Below, piece by piece: positions 15,759 through 24,122 of a stretch of DNA of 64,000 nucleotides (position 1 is its first letter; every line of letters starts with the position of its first letter). The translations under genes were made by a program, and so were the position numbers. The notes under the pieces are model-generated. The model ran no database searches. It was not told the DNA's origin and worked only from the letters and a program-made list of their open reading frames with translations. Source of the DNA: Arthrobacter sp. StoSoilB20 (GTDB taxonomy: Bacteria; Actinomycetota; Actinomycetes; Actinomycetales; Micrococcaceae); NCBI RefSeq assembly GCF_019977295.1, contig NZ_AP024651.1, positions 4,092,001 to 4,156,000 of the forward strand, given 5' to 3'.

Positions 15759-16976
15759 ATGACCATCGCTGCCGACGCCAAGGAGCTGCGGGACGACATC
15801 GTCCGCCTCCGGCATGACCTTCACCGTGAACCGGAAATCGGGCTGCAGCTCCCCCGCACGCAGGAAAAGGTGCTCAAGGCACTGGATGGGCTCCCCTTCG
15901 AGATCACCCTGGGCAAGGAAACGACATCGGTCACGGCAGTTCTCCGCGGCGGTGCCGGCCACGCTTCGGCCCACAAGCCCGTGGTGTTGCTGCGGGCCGA
16001 CATGGATGGGCTCCCCGTCCAGGAGACCACCGGCGTGGACTACACCTCCCGCGTGGACGGCGCCATGCATGCCTGCGGACACGATCTCCACACCTCCATG
16101 CTCGCCGGTGCTGCCACTCTCCTTGCAGAGCGTCAGGATCAACTGGCAGGCGATGTCATCCTCATGTTCCAGCCCGGCGAGGAGGGCTTTGACGGCGCCA
16201 GCTACATGATCGAGGAAGGCGTCCTGGACGCGGCCGGGAGGCGTGCGGATGCAGCATACGGAATGCACGTGTTCTCATCAGTTGCCGATCACGGACAGTT
16301 CCTCACCAAACCCGGGATCATGCTGAGTTCCTCGGCGGGCCTCTTCGTCACCGTCCACGGCGCCGGCGGACATGGCTCCGCTCCCCACCTGGCCAAGGAT
16401 CCGGTCACGGCTGCGGCGGAAATGGTCACCGCCCTGCAGGTCATGATCACCCGGCAGTTCGACCTCTTCGACCCCGTGGTCCTGACCGTTGGCGTGTTGC
16501 AGGCCGGAACCAAGCGCAACGTCATCCCCGAAACCGCCCGCATAGAAGCAACCGTCCGGACCTTCTCCGAAGCCTCCCGCAGGAAGATGATGGAAGCAGT
16601 ACCCAGGCTGCTCCACGGTATTGCCGCAGCCCACGGGCTGGAGGTCCATGTGCAGTACGACGAAGAATATCCCCTCACCATCAACAACGAGGACGAGACC
16701 ACCACTGCGGAAAAGGTCATCGCCGAAATGTTCGGCGAGTCCAGGCATACCCGGATGGCCACGCCCCTGAGTGGTTCCGAGGACTTCTCCCGCGTCCTGG
16801 ACCAAGTTCCCGGCACGTTCATCGGACTCAGTGCCGTTGCCCCAGGCGCCGACCACGCGACGTCGGCCTTCAACCACTCGCCATACGCAACGTTCGACGA
16901 CGGCGTCCTCACCGACGGTGCCGCGCTGTACGCCGAGCTCGCCGTATCCCGCATCGCCGCCCTTGCCGGCAACTAG
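15759..16976 (+). CDS. M20D-family amidohydrolase (hippurate/N-acyl amino acid hydrolase-like)
   Basis: A 405-residue metallo-amidohydrolase. The family signatures are in order: LRHDLHREPEIGLQLPRTQ, ADMDGLPVQE, HACGHDLHTSMLAGAA (metal-binding Cys and His), FQPGEEGFDGA (metal-binding Glu pair), the dimerisation domain HGAGGHGSAPH, and the final metal His region. It would hydrolyse an N-acyl or aromatic amide of an amino acid; hippurate and indole-3-acetyl conjugates are substrates of relatives. AGGAG lies about six bases before the ATG. It forms an operon with the MFS transporter 39 bases downstream and faces the AsnC-type regulator. Confidence 0.92.
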   Translation: MTIAADAKELRDDIVRLRHDLHREPEIGLQLPRTQEKVLKALDGLPFEITLGKETTSVTAVLRGGAGHASAHKPVVLLRADMDGLPVQETTGVDYTSRVDGAMHACGHDLHTSMLAGAATLLAERQDQLAGDVILMFQPGEEGFDGASYMIEEGVLDAAGRRADAAYGMHVFSSVADHGQFLTKPGIMLSSSAGLFVTVHGAGGHGSAPHLAKDPVTAAAEMVTALQVMITRQFDLFDPVVLTVGVLQAGTKRNVIPETARIEATVRTFSEASRRKMMEAVPRLLHGIAAAHGLEVHVQYDEEYPLTINNEDETTTAEKVIAEMFGESRHTRMATPLSGSEDFSRVLDQVPGTFIGLSAVAPGADHATSAFNHSPYATFDDGVLTDGAALYAELAVSRIAALAGN

Positions 16977-17015
16977 CGTCCACCTCCCTGTCCCCGCATC
17001 AGCTTGGAGAATCCC

Positions 17016-18308
17016 ATGACCACCACCGCAGGAACGTCCTCCGACGTCAAGGTCCAAAAATCCCACGCGCGGACGCTCGTTGGTACCGGAATCGGCAATG
17101 CCGTTGAATGGTACGACTGGGCAATCTACGCAACGTTCTCACCCTTCATCGCCAGCGCCCTGTTCAGCCAGGCCGACCCGACGTCGGCGGTACTGTCCAC
17201 CTTGGCGATCTTCGCCGTCGGTTTCGTTGCCCGCCCCTTCGGCGGTTTCGTGTTCGGCTGGATCGGCGACAGGATCGGCCGCAAAACGTCCATGACCGTA
17301 GCCGTGGCCTTGGGTGCGGTGGGCAGCCTGCTCATCGGCATCGCGCCGACGTTCGCGGCAGTTGGCGCCTTCGCATCGGTGATGCTGTTGGTGGCCCGCC
17401 TCATCCAAGGCCTGGCGCACGGTGGTGAGTTGCCGTCGTCGCAGACTTACTTGTCGGAAATGGCACCCAAGGAACACCGCGGCTTCTGGGCCACGCTCAT
17501 CTACACCTCCGGCACGGCAGGCATCCTGGCTGGTACGCTGCTCGGCGCCATCCTGACCAACGTCCTGAGCAAGGAAGACATGAGCGCCTGGGGTTGGCGC
17601 ATCCCCTTCCTGATCGGTGGCGCCCTGGGAATCTACGCCCTGTTCATGCGGGCCAAGATGAAGGAAACCGAAGCGTTTGAGGCCGAAGCTCCCAACGAGA
17701 AGCGCCTGCCGATCGTGCCGCAGATCATCAAGTACCGGAAGCAGGCATTGCAGGTCATCGGCCTCACCGTGGGCTTGACCGTTGTGTACTACATCTGGGG
17801 TGTGGTGGCACCGAGCTACGCAGCAACTTCTTTGAAGATGGATCGCGGCGAAGCCCTGTGGGCCGGCGTCATTGGCAACGTAGTGTTCATCGCAGCCCTG
17901 CCGTTCTGGGGCAAACTGTCCGACCGCATAGGACGCAGGCCCGTCATCATCGCCTCCGCCGCGGGCGCCGCCCTCCTGCACTTCCCCATGACGTGGCTGC
18001 TGAAGGACTCGCCGTGGCAGTTGGCCGTCTCAATGTCCGTGATGCTGTTCTTCATCGCCGGCAGCGCAGCGATTGTCCCGGCCGTGTACGCCGAACTGTT
18101 CCCGACCCACATCCGAACCATCGGCGTCGGGGTCCCGTACTCCATCTGTGTGGCGGCCTTCGGTGGCACCGCCCCTTACCTGCAGACCTGGCTCGGCAGC
18201 ATCGGTCAGGCCCAGCTGTTCAATGTGTACGCCGTGATCCTGCTGCTGGTGGGCATCGGGTTTGCCTTCTCCATCCCGGAGACCAAGGGCAAGGACCTCA
18301 CGGCCTAG
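17016..18308 (+). CDS. MFS metabolite:H+ symporter (MHS family)
   Basis: A 430-residue twelve-helix transporter of the metabolite:H+ symporter branch. Signatures: GTGIGNAVEWYDWAIYATF at the first helix, FGWIGDRIGRKTSM between helices 2 and 3, RLIQGLAHGGELPSSQTYL, and a repeat WGKLSDRIGRRPV in the second half. Known relatives import organic acids, betaines or amino acid derivatives. Next to the M20 amidohydrolase it probably imports that enzyme's substrate. I start at ATG 17016, with GGAGA five bases upstream, rather than at the in-frame TTG at 17004. A strong hairpin follows the stop codon. Confidence 0.92.
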   Translation: MTTTAGTSSDVKVQKSHARTLVGTGIGNAVEWYDWAIYATFSPFIASALFSQADPTSAVLSTLAIFAVGFVARPFGGFVFGWIGDRIGRKTSMTVAVALGAVGSLLIGIAPTFAAVGAFASVMLLVARLIQGLAHGGELPSSQTYLSEMAPKEHRGFWATLIYTSGTAGILAGTLLGAILTNVLSKEDMSAWGWRIPFLIGGALGIYALFMRAKMKETEAFEAEAPNEKRLPIVPQIIKYRKQALQVIGLTVGLTVVYYIWGVVAPSYAATSLKMDRGEALWAGVIGNVVFIAALPFWGKLSDRIGRRPVIIASAAGAALLHFPMTWLLKDSPWQLAVSMSVMLFFIAGSAAIVPAVYAELFPTHIRTIGVGVPYSICVAAFGGTAPYLQTWLGSIGQAQLFNVYAVILLLVGIGFAFSIPETKGKDLTA

Positions 18309-18321
18309 GTTCCCCACGATC

Positions 18322-18382
18322 GTTGCGAGGCCCGCTCTGCACGTTTTCCCGGGGTCTTTGGGTGCAGAGTGGGCCTCACAAC
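18322..18382. terminator. bidirectional 20-bp hairpin (single C-family unit, C3)
   Basis: GTTGCGAGGCCCGCTCTGCA (18322-18341) pairs with 18363-18382 as a 20-bp stem with one mismatch and one G-U, around a 21-base loop. It lies between two convergent stop codons (18308 and 18384). The arms are the same GAGGCCC-CTCTGCA / TGCAGAGTGGGCC words found in the 73-bp arrays at 7268 and 9492. It lacks a T-run but is well placed to end or protect both transcripts. Confidence 0.75.
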
Positions 18383-18383
18383 G

Positions 18384-19661
18384 TTAAACGAAGCGGTCGC
18401 GGCCTGCCCGGTAACCGAAGAAGGCAGCCAAGGATCCCACCACCAGGAACAGGACTCCGGCCGCCTCGAAACCGCCGGTCCCCTGGTGCAGTTGACCCAC
18501 CATCAGCGTGCCAAGTGAACCTACCCCATAGCCGACGCCCTGCATCATCCCGGACAGGTGTGCGGCGGTGTGGGCGTCGCGGGTCCGGACCATGATCATG
18601 GTCAGGGCCACGGCAGTCAGTGATCCCTGGCCAAGCCCGTTCAGCCCGGTCCAGACCCAAATCAACTCAGTGGGGCCAAAGATCGTGAGGGCAAAGCCGC
18701 CTCCGGTCATCAGCGCCACCACCATGTTGATGATCCGCTGGTCCTTGAAACGCGCGGCCAGGGCAGGGGCAAACAGGGACCCCAGCATCTGCAGCACAAT
18801 CGACAACGAGACGATCAGCCCGGCCGTTCCGCCATCAATCCCCCTGTCGCGCAGGATCGGTGCCATCCAGGCGAACACGCTGAACGACATCATGGCCTGC
18901 AACACCATGAACATGGTCACCTGCCACGCCACGGCCGAGCGCCACACATTGACGCCACCGTGGACGGCTTGGTGTTTCACGGATGGTTGGCGGATCGCGA
19001 GCGGGAGGAAAAGCAAAAGTACGACGCCGGCAGGAACCGCCCAGAACCACAGAGCCGATGTCCAGTGGCCGGTTGCCGTAAACACCGGGTACGTGAAGCC
19101 CGCGCCAAGGGCTGCCGAAGCACAAATCGCGGTGGTGTAGAGGCCGCCCATCAGGCCAAGGCGGTGCGGGAAATCCCGTTTGACGACGCCCGGCAGGAGG
19201 ACGTTGCAAAGCGCTATTGCGGCACCGCAGGCAGCTGTTCCGGCCAGAAGTGCCGGCAAGTGACCGAATCCCGGGAACTCCACTGGCCTCAGCAGGAGGC
19301 CTGCAGTGAGCACGGCCATGGCTCCGAGAAGCACCCGTTCCGCCCCGAATCTCCGGGCGAGGATGGGAGCCAGTGGCGCGAAGAGTCCCAGCAGCGTGAC
19401 CGGAACGGTTGTGAGGACCACCAGCGACCAACCCGGCAGACCGGCGTCGGACGTTATTTCCGGAAGGACCGCCGAGAAGCTGGAGAAGACGGTGCGGAGG
19501 TTCAGTCCGATCAGTACCAGGCAGATGCCCAAGTAGACCAGGCCGCGCTTACCACGGAGCTGTGTGGGATCCGCGGCCGGTTCGTCGTCGATCTCAGCGT
19601 CCACGGCGATGTCAGGCAGGACTGGTTTCTCTCGATAGCCGGGCGTCTTGGAGGAGGTCAC
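18384..19661 (-). CDS. MFS transporter, CynX/NimT-like
   Basis: A twelve-helix MFS protein of about 425 residues whose sequence fits the CynX/NimT (cyanate/nitroimidazole) branch: LVLIGLNLRTVFSSFSAVLP at helix 1, the loop LAPILARRFGAERVLLG between helices 2 and 3, and GLNGLGQGSLTAVALTMIM later. The substrate is unknown. The N-terminus before the first helix is polar and acidic. I choose the GTG at 19661 (VTSSKTPGY) with AGGAC close upstream; the frame runs to an ATG at 19775 whose extra residues are Arg/Ser-rich and unlikely. Confidence 0.83.
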   Translation of the reverse strand: MTSSKTPGYREKPVLPDIAVDAEIDDEPAADPTQLRGKRGLVYLGICLVLIGLNLRTVFSSFSAVLPEITSDAGLPGWSLVVLTTVPVTLLGLFAPLAPILARRFGAERVLLGAMAVLTAGLLLRPVEFPGFGHLPALLAGTAACGAAIALCNVLLPGVVKRDFPHRLGLMGGLYTTAICASAALGAGFTYPVFTATGHWTSALWFWAVPAGVVLLLFLPLAIRQPSVKHQAVHGGVNVWRSAVAWQVTMFMVLQAMMSFSVFAWMAPILRDRGIDGGTAGLIVSLSIVLQMLGSLFAPALAARFKDQRIINMVVALMTGGGFALTIFGPTELIWVWTGLNGLGQGSLTAVALTMIMVRTRDAHTAAHLSGMMQGVGYGVGSLGTLMVGQLHQGTGGFEAAGVLFLVVGSLAAFFGYRAGRDRFV

Positions 19662-19825
19662 ACGTCCTATTCTGTCAGGGCGGCTTCGATCGAGGGTCCG
19701 TTGGGCGGGATATGACCGGTGAGCGGTATATGACCATCGGTGTATGAATAGCTGCCTTGGCAGAGTTATCCACATAGGAGAGATTTACCTGCCTCTGCAG
19801 CATCGCGATCCATAGCGTTGAGGGC

Positions 19826-20239
19826 ATGGACAAGACCCCCAAACCATCACCTCACAGCACTACTTCCGGGCATCCTCTGCCGGCTTCTCAGAAGTCGCAC
19901 GCGCGGATTTCGCACCCACCGGGATTGAAGGTCAGCATCTGGAGTTTGGCACTGGCCATGGGGGTGCCCATTGTCTTCATGATCGTCTTCCCTGTGGGGA
20001 TGCTCTTCATGTTTGGCGCTGAGTCACCCCCATATGCAATGGCTGCGCAAACGATTCTCGTGGTCCCCACCGGAGCTTGCTGGCTCGGGGCGTTGGTCTG
20101 TGGCCTGACCTGTCTCAGGCTGGCCAAAAGCCGCGATGCCGATGGGCAGCGGACCATAGCATGGATGTTTGGGATCTTCGGGCTTTGTATTGCAGGACTC
20201 GAAGGGCTGGCGTTGCTCTTGATGGTGCTTCGCAACTGA
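19826..20239 (+). CDS. hypothetical membrane protein
   Basis: A 137-residue protein with a polar, Ser/Pro/His-rich N-terminus (about 35 residues) and three hydrophobic segments at about residues 36-60, 68-90 and 108-130. I do not recognise the family. The short loop CLRLAKSRDADGQRTIAW between segments 2 and 3 resembles the small-integral-membrane DUF4190-like proteins only in layout. The start has GAGGG just upstream. It is divergent from the CynX-like gene and precedes trmB by about 90 bases. Confidence 0.75.
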   Translation: MDKTPKPSPHSTTSGHPLPASQKSHARISHPPGLKVSIWSLALAMGVPIVFMIVFPVGMLFMFGAESPPYAMAAQTILVVPTGACWLGALVCGLTCLRLAKSRDADGQRTIAWMFGIFGLCIAGLEGLALLLMVLRN

Positions 20240-20332
20240 ACACCGGTACCCGCACCGTGGAACGTCCCCGGCGCAAGCACCCAGCCCAGACTCCGCAGAG
20301 CCTCCACCCCGAACCAAAGTATTCTGGAAGTG

Positions 20333-21238
20333 ATGAGTGAAACCCCAGATTCCCCGCGCCCCGTCACGCCCGGCACCCAGGCATCCTTTGGAACCTATGG
20401 CGGCCGGCCCGTCAGCTTCGTGCGCCGCGGCACCCGATTGCAGGGCCGGAGGCAGGCTGCTTGGGAAGAGCACGCCGAACGCTGGGCCATCCAAGTGCCC
20501 CGCCATGTTGCCAACACTTCCGTGCACCCGGACTACACCTTCGATGCCGAGGCCGTATTCGGGCGCAAGGCACCCCTGATCGTCGAGATCGGATCCGGCC
20601 TGGGTGACGCCGTGGTCCACGCCGCGGAGCAGAACCCGGACAAGGACTTCCTGGCCGTTGAGGTTTACACCCCGGGTTTGGCCAACACCATCATCAAGAT
20701 CAACAGCCGGGGCCTGACCAACGTGCGGGTAGTGGAAGCCAACGCTCCCGAGGTCCTCGAATCGATGCTCCCCGAAGGCTCAGTCAGCGAGCTCTGGGTG
20801 TTCTTCCCCGACCCCTGGCACAAAGCCCGGCACCACAAACGCCGGCTTATCCAGCCCGCCTTCGCTTCCGTAGCTGCCAAGGCACTGGAAAAGGGTGGCT
20901 ATTGGCGGATCGCTACTGACTGGTCCAACTATGCAGTGCACGTCCGCGAAGTCCTGGCCGGGTCCACGGAGTTCGAAAACATGCACGAAGGCGAGCGCAG
21001 CGGCGAGGAAAGCCCGCTGACGCAGGTGTGGCAATCCGGCGTCGAGTCTGTTGTGGGCGGCGCCCCGGTGAGGGAAGGCCGCGCGCCGGTCAGCACCGAG
21101 CACACTGGTCCCAATGAGGGCGTGGATGAAGAAGGCGGTTGGGCACCCCGCTTCGATGGCCGCATCCGGACCAGCTTCGAGAACAAGGCCCACGAGGCCG
21201 GTCGCATGATCTTCGACCTCACTTACCGCAAGCTTTAG
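20333..21238 (+). CDS. trmB: tRNA (guanosine(46)-N7)-methyltransferase
   Basis: A 301-residue TrmB that makes m7G46 in the tRNA variable loop using SAM. Signatures: VEIGSGLGDAVVHAAEQNP (motif I), VEVYTPGLANTIIK, and the family-defining LWVFFPDPWHKARHHKRRL, followed by GGYWRIATDWSNYA. It is longer than the usual 210-240 residues through a basic N-terminal extension (about 60 residues) and an acidic insert near residues 220-275. The start is ATG 20333; a TATTCT -10-like element at 20320-20325 lies 7 bases upstream, so the message may be leaderless. The alternative GTG is one codon earlier. Confidence 0.95.
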   Translation: MSETPDSPRPVTPGTQASFGTYGGRPVSFVRRGTRLQGRRQAAWEEHAERWAIQVPRHVANTSVHPDYTFDAEAVFGRKAPLIVEIGSGLGDAVVHAAEQNPDKDFLAVEVYTPGLANTIIKINSRGLTNVRVVEANAPEVLESMLPEGSVSELWVFFPDPWHKARHHKRRLIQPAFASVAAKALEKGGYWRIATDWSNYAVHVREVLAGSTEFENMHEGERSGEESPLTQVWQSGVESVVGGAPVREGRAPVSTEHTGPNEGVDEEGGWAPRFDGRIRTSFENKAHEAGRMIFDLTYRKL

Positions 21239-21259
21239 CCGACGGATTCCGGGGGAACC

Positions 21260-21652
21260 ATGAGCTATCAGCCACCGATCGACTACTACCAGCAACCACA
21301 AAGGACCGGGACGCGCGGCCTTCCCGCCGGGATCACCAGCATCATCGCTGCAGTGCTCTCGCCGATCGCGGCCGTGGTCAGCATCCCCTTGGGCATTGCA
21401 GCGGTGGCCTCCGCCATGAGCCGTTACAACGAGGGCAATGATGCCTGGTGGTTTGGTGCGTTGGTGCTGGCGGGGATTTCCGTGGTCCTGGCGATCATTG
21501 CCGTGGTGAGTGGATTGATCGCCGTCTTCCGGGCCGGCCGAATGAACGCGGGACGGATCACGGGGATCATCGGATTGGCGATCATGGCGGTCAACATTTT
21601 TGGCATTGTCTTCATGGTGTTCCTGGTCCTCGGCTCAGGTCAGGGGTTCTGA
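21260..21652 (+). CDS. small DUF4190-like membrane protein
   Basis: A 130-residue protein with a Tyr/Gln/Pro-rich N-terminus (SYQPPIDYYQQPQRTG) and three hydrophobic segments, the pattern of actinobacterial DUF4190-like or septation-linked small membrane proteins. Function is unknown. It sits 21 bases after trmB and its stop codon overlaps the start of the next gene (TGATG), so the three probably form one transcript. Confidence 0.78.
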   Translation: MSYQPPIDYYQQPQRTGTRGLPAGITSIIAAVLSPIAAVVSIPLGIAAVASAMSRYNEGNDAWWFGALVLAGISVVLAIIAVVSGLIAVFRAGRMNAGRITGIIGLAIMAVNIFGIVFMVFLVLGSGQGF

Positions 21653-22146
21653 TGCCCCAGGTGCGCGCCGAACGATTCATCCGCTTGGATCCGGACACAG
21701 CTTTCGCCCTCTCCCAAACGACGGGCCAATTCCGGCTCAAATGGGACCCGTTCATCTCGGCCCAGGCTTTCCTTGACGGAGCCACAGCTGCCGGCAAGGG
21801 TGTCCGGACACGGACCGTTTCCCGCATGGGCCTGAAAATGGTCAGCGAATACGTCTCCTACACCCCACCCCGAAATGTGGGCATGACCATGGTTTCGGGG
21901 CCGTGGTTCTTTGGGAACTTCGGTGGTGGCTGGCGGTTCACGCCCGACGACGGCGGAACCCGGGCAGTCTGGAAGTACACCTTTTCGTGCCGCCCGGCTC
22001 TGGTAAAGCCGTTGGCCGAGAGGGTGGGTAGCTGGCTGCTTGGCCGCGAAATTGAGCGCCGGATCGATGCGTTCGCCCGGGCTTGCGAGAACCCGGCACT
22101 GGTGGCCGAACTGCGCGCACAGGGAACCGAAGTCGCCGAAAACTAG
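21652..22146 (+). CDS. SRPBCC-family (polyketide cyclase/dehydrase-like) protein
   Basis: A 164-residue single-domain START/SRPBCC protein. It opens with the first strand (QVRAERFIRLDPDTAFALSQ), has the SYTPPRNVGMTMVSGPWFFGNFGGGWRF core with the conserved glycine turn, and ends in the long helix VGSWLLGREIERRIDAFARACE that covers the ligand cavity. A small hydrophobic ligand is expected; which one is unknown. The ATG overlaps the upstream stop codon (TGATG), indicating coupling. An 18-bp repeat array begins right after its stop. Confidence 0.83.
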   Translation: MPQVRAERFIRLDPDTAFALSQTTGQFRLKWDPFISAQAFLDGATAAGKGVRTRTVSRMGLKMVSEYVSYTPPRNVGMTMVSGPWFFGNFGGGWRFTPDDGGTRAVWKYTFSCRPALVKPLAERVGSWLLGREIERRIDAFARACENPALVAELRAQGTEVAEN

Positions 22147-22147
22147 C

Positions 22148-22201
22148 TGGTTACGGCACCCCGGCTGGTTACGGTACCCCAGGTGGTTACGGCACCGAGA
22201 T
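22148..22201. repeat. 18-bp tandem repeat x3 spanning a stop codon
   Basis: TGGTTACGG recurs at 22148, 22166 and 22184, exactly 18 bp apart (unit tggttacggcaccccggc with small changes). The third copy holds the last codons and stop of the anti-sigma gene on the minus strand (GTGCCGTAA). The array also abuts the stop of the plus-strand SRPBCC gene, so it fills the whole convergent gap. Copies 1 and 2 look like duplications of the gene end. Confidence 0.88.
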
Positions 22202-22861
22202 CGAGGCAACCGTCTTCTGGGCTTCGTCGCGGAGCTCAACTCCCGCGATTCCGGCCAACTGGACCGGCGTAGCACCTCTGATCTTGATCCGGCCGCTGGG
22301 TGTCGCCGTCCAACCGCACGTCCGTTCCTCAGCCCCGTCCCGGCCCTTCACCCAAAGATAAAGAGTGCCTTCCAAGGGCATGGAGCGGCCCTCAACCTCG
22401 AGTTCCGTGCCCCACGTCTTCTTCACCATTCCCACGGTCAACTGCAGGCCGTTGTCCGACTGCACTGAATAGCTCGCGTCAGGCTTGGGTGGCTGGTTCA
22501 AGAGTGGGCCGGCCAGGAAACCAGCCACCAGGCAAGCGGCAGCCACAGCACCCACCACGGCCGCCCACCGGCGTCGTGATTTCCTTCGGCGCGCCGACAA
22601 GTCAACCAGCACTTTCTCGGGAAGGGTGCCGGGCATTGGCTCCAACGGTGCAAGCGCTTGGGAACCACCGGTGACGGTGAGCGCCACAGCGTCAGCCGGC
22701 GGCACGGCGTCGAGCAATGCCGGAAGGCTTTCAAGCTCCTCCAGCTCACGACGGCACTCAGCGCAGCCGGCCAGGTGGTCCTCAAAAGAGCGGGCTTCAC
22801 CGGCGTCGAGCCCACCCAGCAGGTAAGCGCCCAGCAATTGGTGGACGGACTGGCCGTTCAT
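22187..22861 (-). CDS. anti-sigma factor (zinc-finger, RskA-like)
   Basis: A 224-residue single-pass membrane protein. The N-terminal anti-sigma domain carries a ZAS-type motif H-x3-C-x2-C (His29, Cys33, Cys36 in DHLAGCAECRRE). A basic stretch ARRRKSRRRW precedes one transmembrane helix (about residues 98-118), and the C-terminal 100 residues are an extracytoplasmic RskA-like beta domain. It would hold the upstream ECF sigma factor inactive until a signal outside the membrane triggers its proteolysis. Its ATG overlaps the sigma gene's stop by 4 bases (ATGA), so the pair is made in equal amounts. Confidence 0.93.
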   Translation of the reverse strand: MNGQSVHQLLGAYLLGGLDAGEARSFEDHLAGCAECRRELEELESLPALLDAVPPADAVALTVTGGSQALAPLEPMPGTLPEKVLVDLSARRRKSRRRWAAVVGAVAAACLVAGFLAGPLLNQPPKPDASYSVQSDNGLQLTVGMVKKTWGTELEVEGRSMPLEGTLYLWVKGRDGAEERTCGWTATPSGRIKIRGATPVQLAGIAGVELRDEAQKTVASISVP

Positions 22862-23355
22862 CGTTCCACCCCCATCTCGTCAAGGATCGTTCGGAGGGCC
22901 TTCACAGCATAGAAGGCCCGGGATTTCACGGTTCCGGCAGGTATGTTCAGCTGCAGTGCTGCCTCGCTGACGGTAAACCGCTGGTAATGGAGGGCTACCA
23001 GGACCTCGCGGTGCTCGTGGCTGAGCCGGAGCAACGCTTCTTCCATCAGTACCCGGTTCAGGAGCTCATCCACGCGTTCCCTCGCTGCGTGGTCCGGGAG
23101 GTCCTGCTCACCGGCTTCCATCGGGCGCCGCTGGGCCTTCCGGTAGTTGTCGATGATGACGTTGCGGGCCGTCCGGAAGAGGTAGCTTCGCAGGCTGCCC
23201 GTGATCTGCGGGGCATGCTGCCAGACCTTCAGGATGGTTTCCTGCACTACGTCATCGGCCTGATGGGCATCGGAAGTGCAGCTGAGCACGAAGCGTTTCA
23301 ACGCGGTGCCATGGTCGCGGTAGATCGCCGCCACCACGTCCTCGTCCAACGGCAT
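22858..23355 (-). CDS. ECF RNA polymerase sigma factor (SigK/SigL-like)
   Basis: A 165-residue ECF sigma factor. Region 2 (about residues 8-75) includes DDVVQETILKVWQH and the promoter-melting helix YLFRTARNVIIDNYRK; region 4 (about 100-155) has LSHEHREVLVALHYQRFTVSEAA and the recognition helix IPAGTVKSRAFYAVKALR. ATG 23355 is preceded by GGAGG; a GTG two codons upstream is in frame but too near the ribosome site. It is co-expressed with the RskA-like anti-sigma factor and appears to drive its own promoter. It resembles SigK/SigL types but I cannot assign an ortholog. Confidence 0.94.
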   Translation of the reverse strand: MPLDEDVVAAIYRDHGTALKRFVLSCTSDAHQADDVVQETILKVWQHAPQITGSLRSYLFRTARNVIIDNYRKAQRRPMEAGEQDLPDHAARERVDELLNRVLMEEALLRLSHEHREVLVALHYQRFTVSEAALQLNIPAGTVKSRAFYAVKALRTILDEMGVER

Positions 23356-23397
23356 AGCCACCTCCCTCAGTGTTTTCTCCTGCCCCTTCGCCTATAC

Positions 23398-23456
23398 GAC
23401 GACGCACGCCGGCAAATGGTTCAGCCCCCGTGAACCATTCTTCCCCCGCCGGCGTC
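23398..23456. promoter_or_regulatory. mirror-image pair of ECF promoters
   Basis: Plus strand: GAACC (23432-23436), 16 bases, CGTC (23453-23456), driving the lipoprotein gene. Minus strand: GAACC (23422-23418), 16 bases, CGTC (23401-23398), driving the sigma/anti-sigma operon. The two -35 elements form a perfect inverted repeat AATGGTTCA / TGAACCATT around gcccccg. The GAACC-N16-CGTC form matches known actinobacterial ECF promoters, so autoregulation and control of the lipoprotein by this sigma factor are likely. Confidence 0.88.
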
Positions 23457-23506
23457 GTAGGGGTTAGCGCCGGTCCGTCCCGGCCGGCTCGTCAAAGGAG
23501 CGAGAA

Positions 23507-24046
23507 ATGAAGAAACGACTCAGTTTTGGATTCGGTGCAGTGATCCTGGCCGCGGCGATGGCAGGGTGCGGCGGAAGTCCGGGGACCACCGCCACCTCCA
23601 CTCCCCCGCCCGCGGCGACCTCCGCGGCACCCACCTCGGCTTCCCCCAGCGCCGCCAGCAGCAGCGCCAGTGCCGCTGCCGACATGAACCTGGCTTCCTC
23701 CAGCGCGGGTCAGATCGTGGTGGACAGCAAGGGTATGAGCCTCTACTTCTTCACCAAGGACGTCAAGGATTCCGGAACCAGCGCGTGCACCGCCGCGTGC
23801 TTGGACGCCTGGCCGATTTTTACCACGACGGCGGACGCCCCCACTGTTGACGGCGTCACCGGAACTGTGGGAACCATAGCGTCTCCGGATGGGAAGAAGC
23901 ATGTGACGCTCAACGGCATGCCGCTGTACTACTACGCCAAGGACAAGGCCCCGGGGGATGTCACCGGCCAAGGAGTTGGTGGCGTCTGGTATCTGGTAAG
24001 CCCCACCGGGGAGATGATCAAGGGCGCTGCGGGTTCGGGTTACTGA
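23507..24046 (+). CDS. COG4315-type secreted-repeat lipoprotein
   Basis: A 179-residue lipoprotein: signal peptide with lipobox AAMAGC (Cys21), then a Ser/Ala/Pro/Thr-rich spacer of about 40 residues, then two copies of the 'secreted repeat' domain. The first has LYFFTKDVKDSGTSAC with the C-x3-C-x-D-x-W-P motif (CTAACLDAWPIF); the second has PLYYYAKDKAPGDVTGQG and VWYLVSP. The domain is common in proteins near stress sigma factors; its biochemical role is unknown. A clear ribosome site AAAGGAG precedes the ATG. It has its own copy of the ECF promoter and is the most obvious target of the neighbouring sigma factor. Confidence 0.9.
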   Translation: MKKRLSFGFGAVILAAAMAGCGGSPGTTATSTPPPAATSAAPTSASPSAASSSASAAADMNLASSSAGQIVVDSKGMSLYFFTKDVKDSGTSACTAACLDAWPIFTTTADAPTVDGVTGTVGTIASPDGKKHVTLNGMPLYYYAKDKAPGDVTGQGVGGVWYLVSPTGEMIKGAAGSGY

Positions 24047-24059
24047 GGCGTGACGCCGG

Positions 24060-24122
24060 GTTCGCGGGAAACCTCCGAGGTCGCCGGAAGGTTCCGTGTG
24101 AACATGCGAGGTTCCCGCGAAC
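24060..24122. repeat. long hairpin D1 after the lipoprotein gene
   Basis: GTTCGCGGGAAACCTC (24060-24075) pairs with GAGGTTCCCGCGAAC (24108-24122), a 15-bp stem with one bulged base. The loop contains GAGGTCGCCGGAA, which also forms an arm of hairpin D2 at 24556. It starts 13 bases after the lipoprotein stop codon and may act as its terminator or 3' protector. The rest of the gap to 24314 holds the promoter region of the next small gene. Confidence 0.75.
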
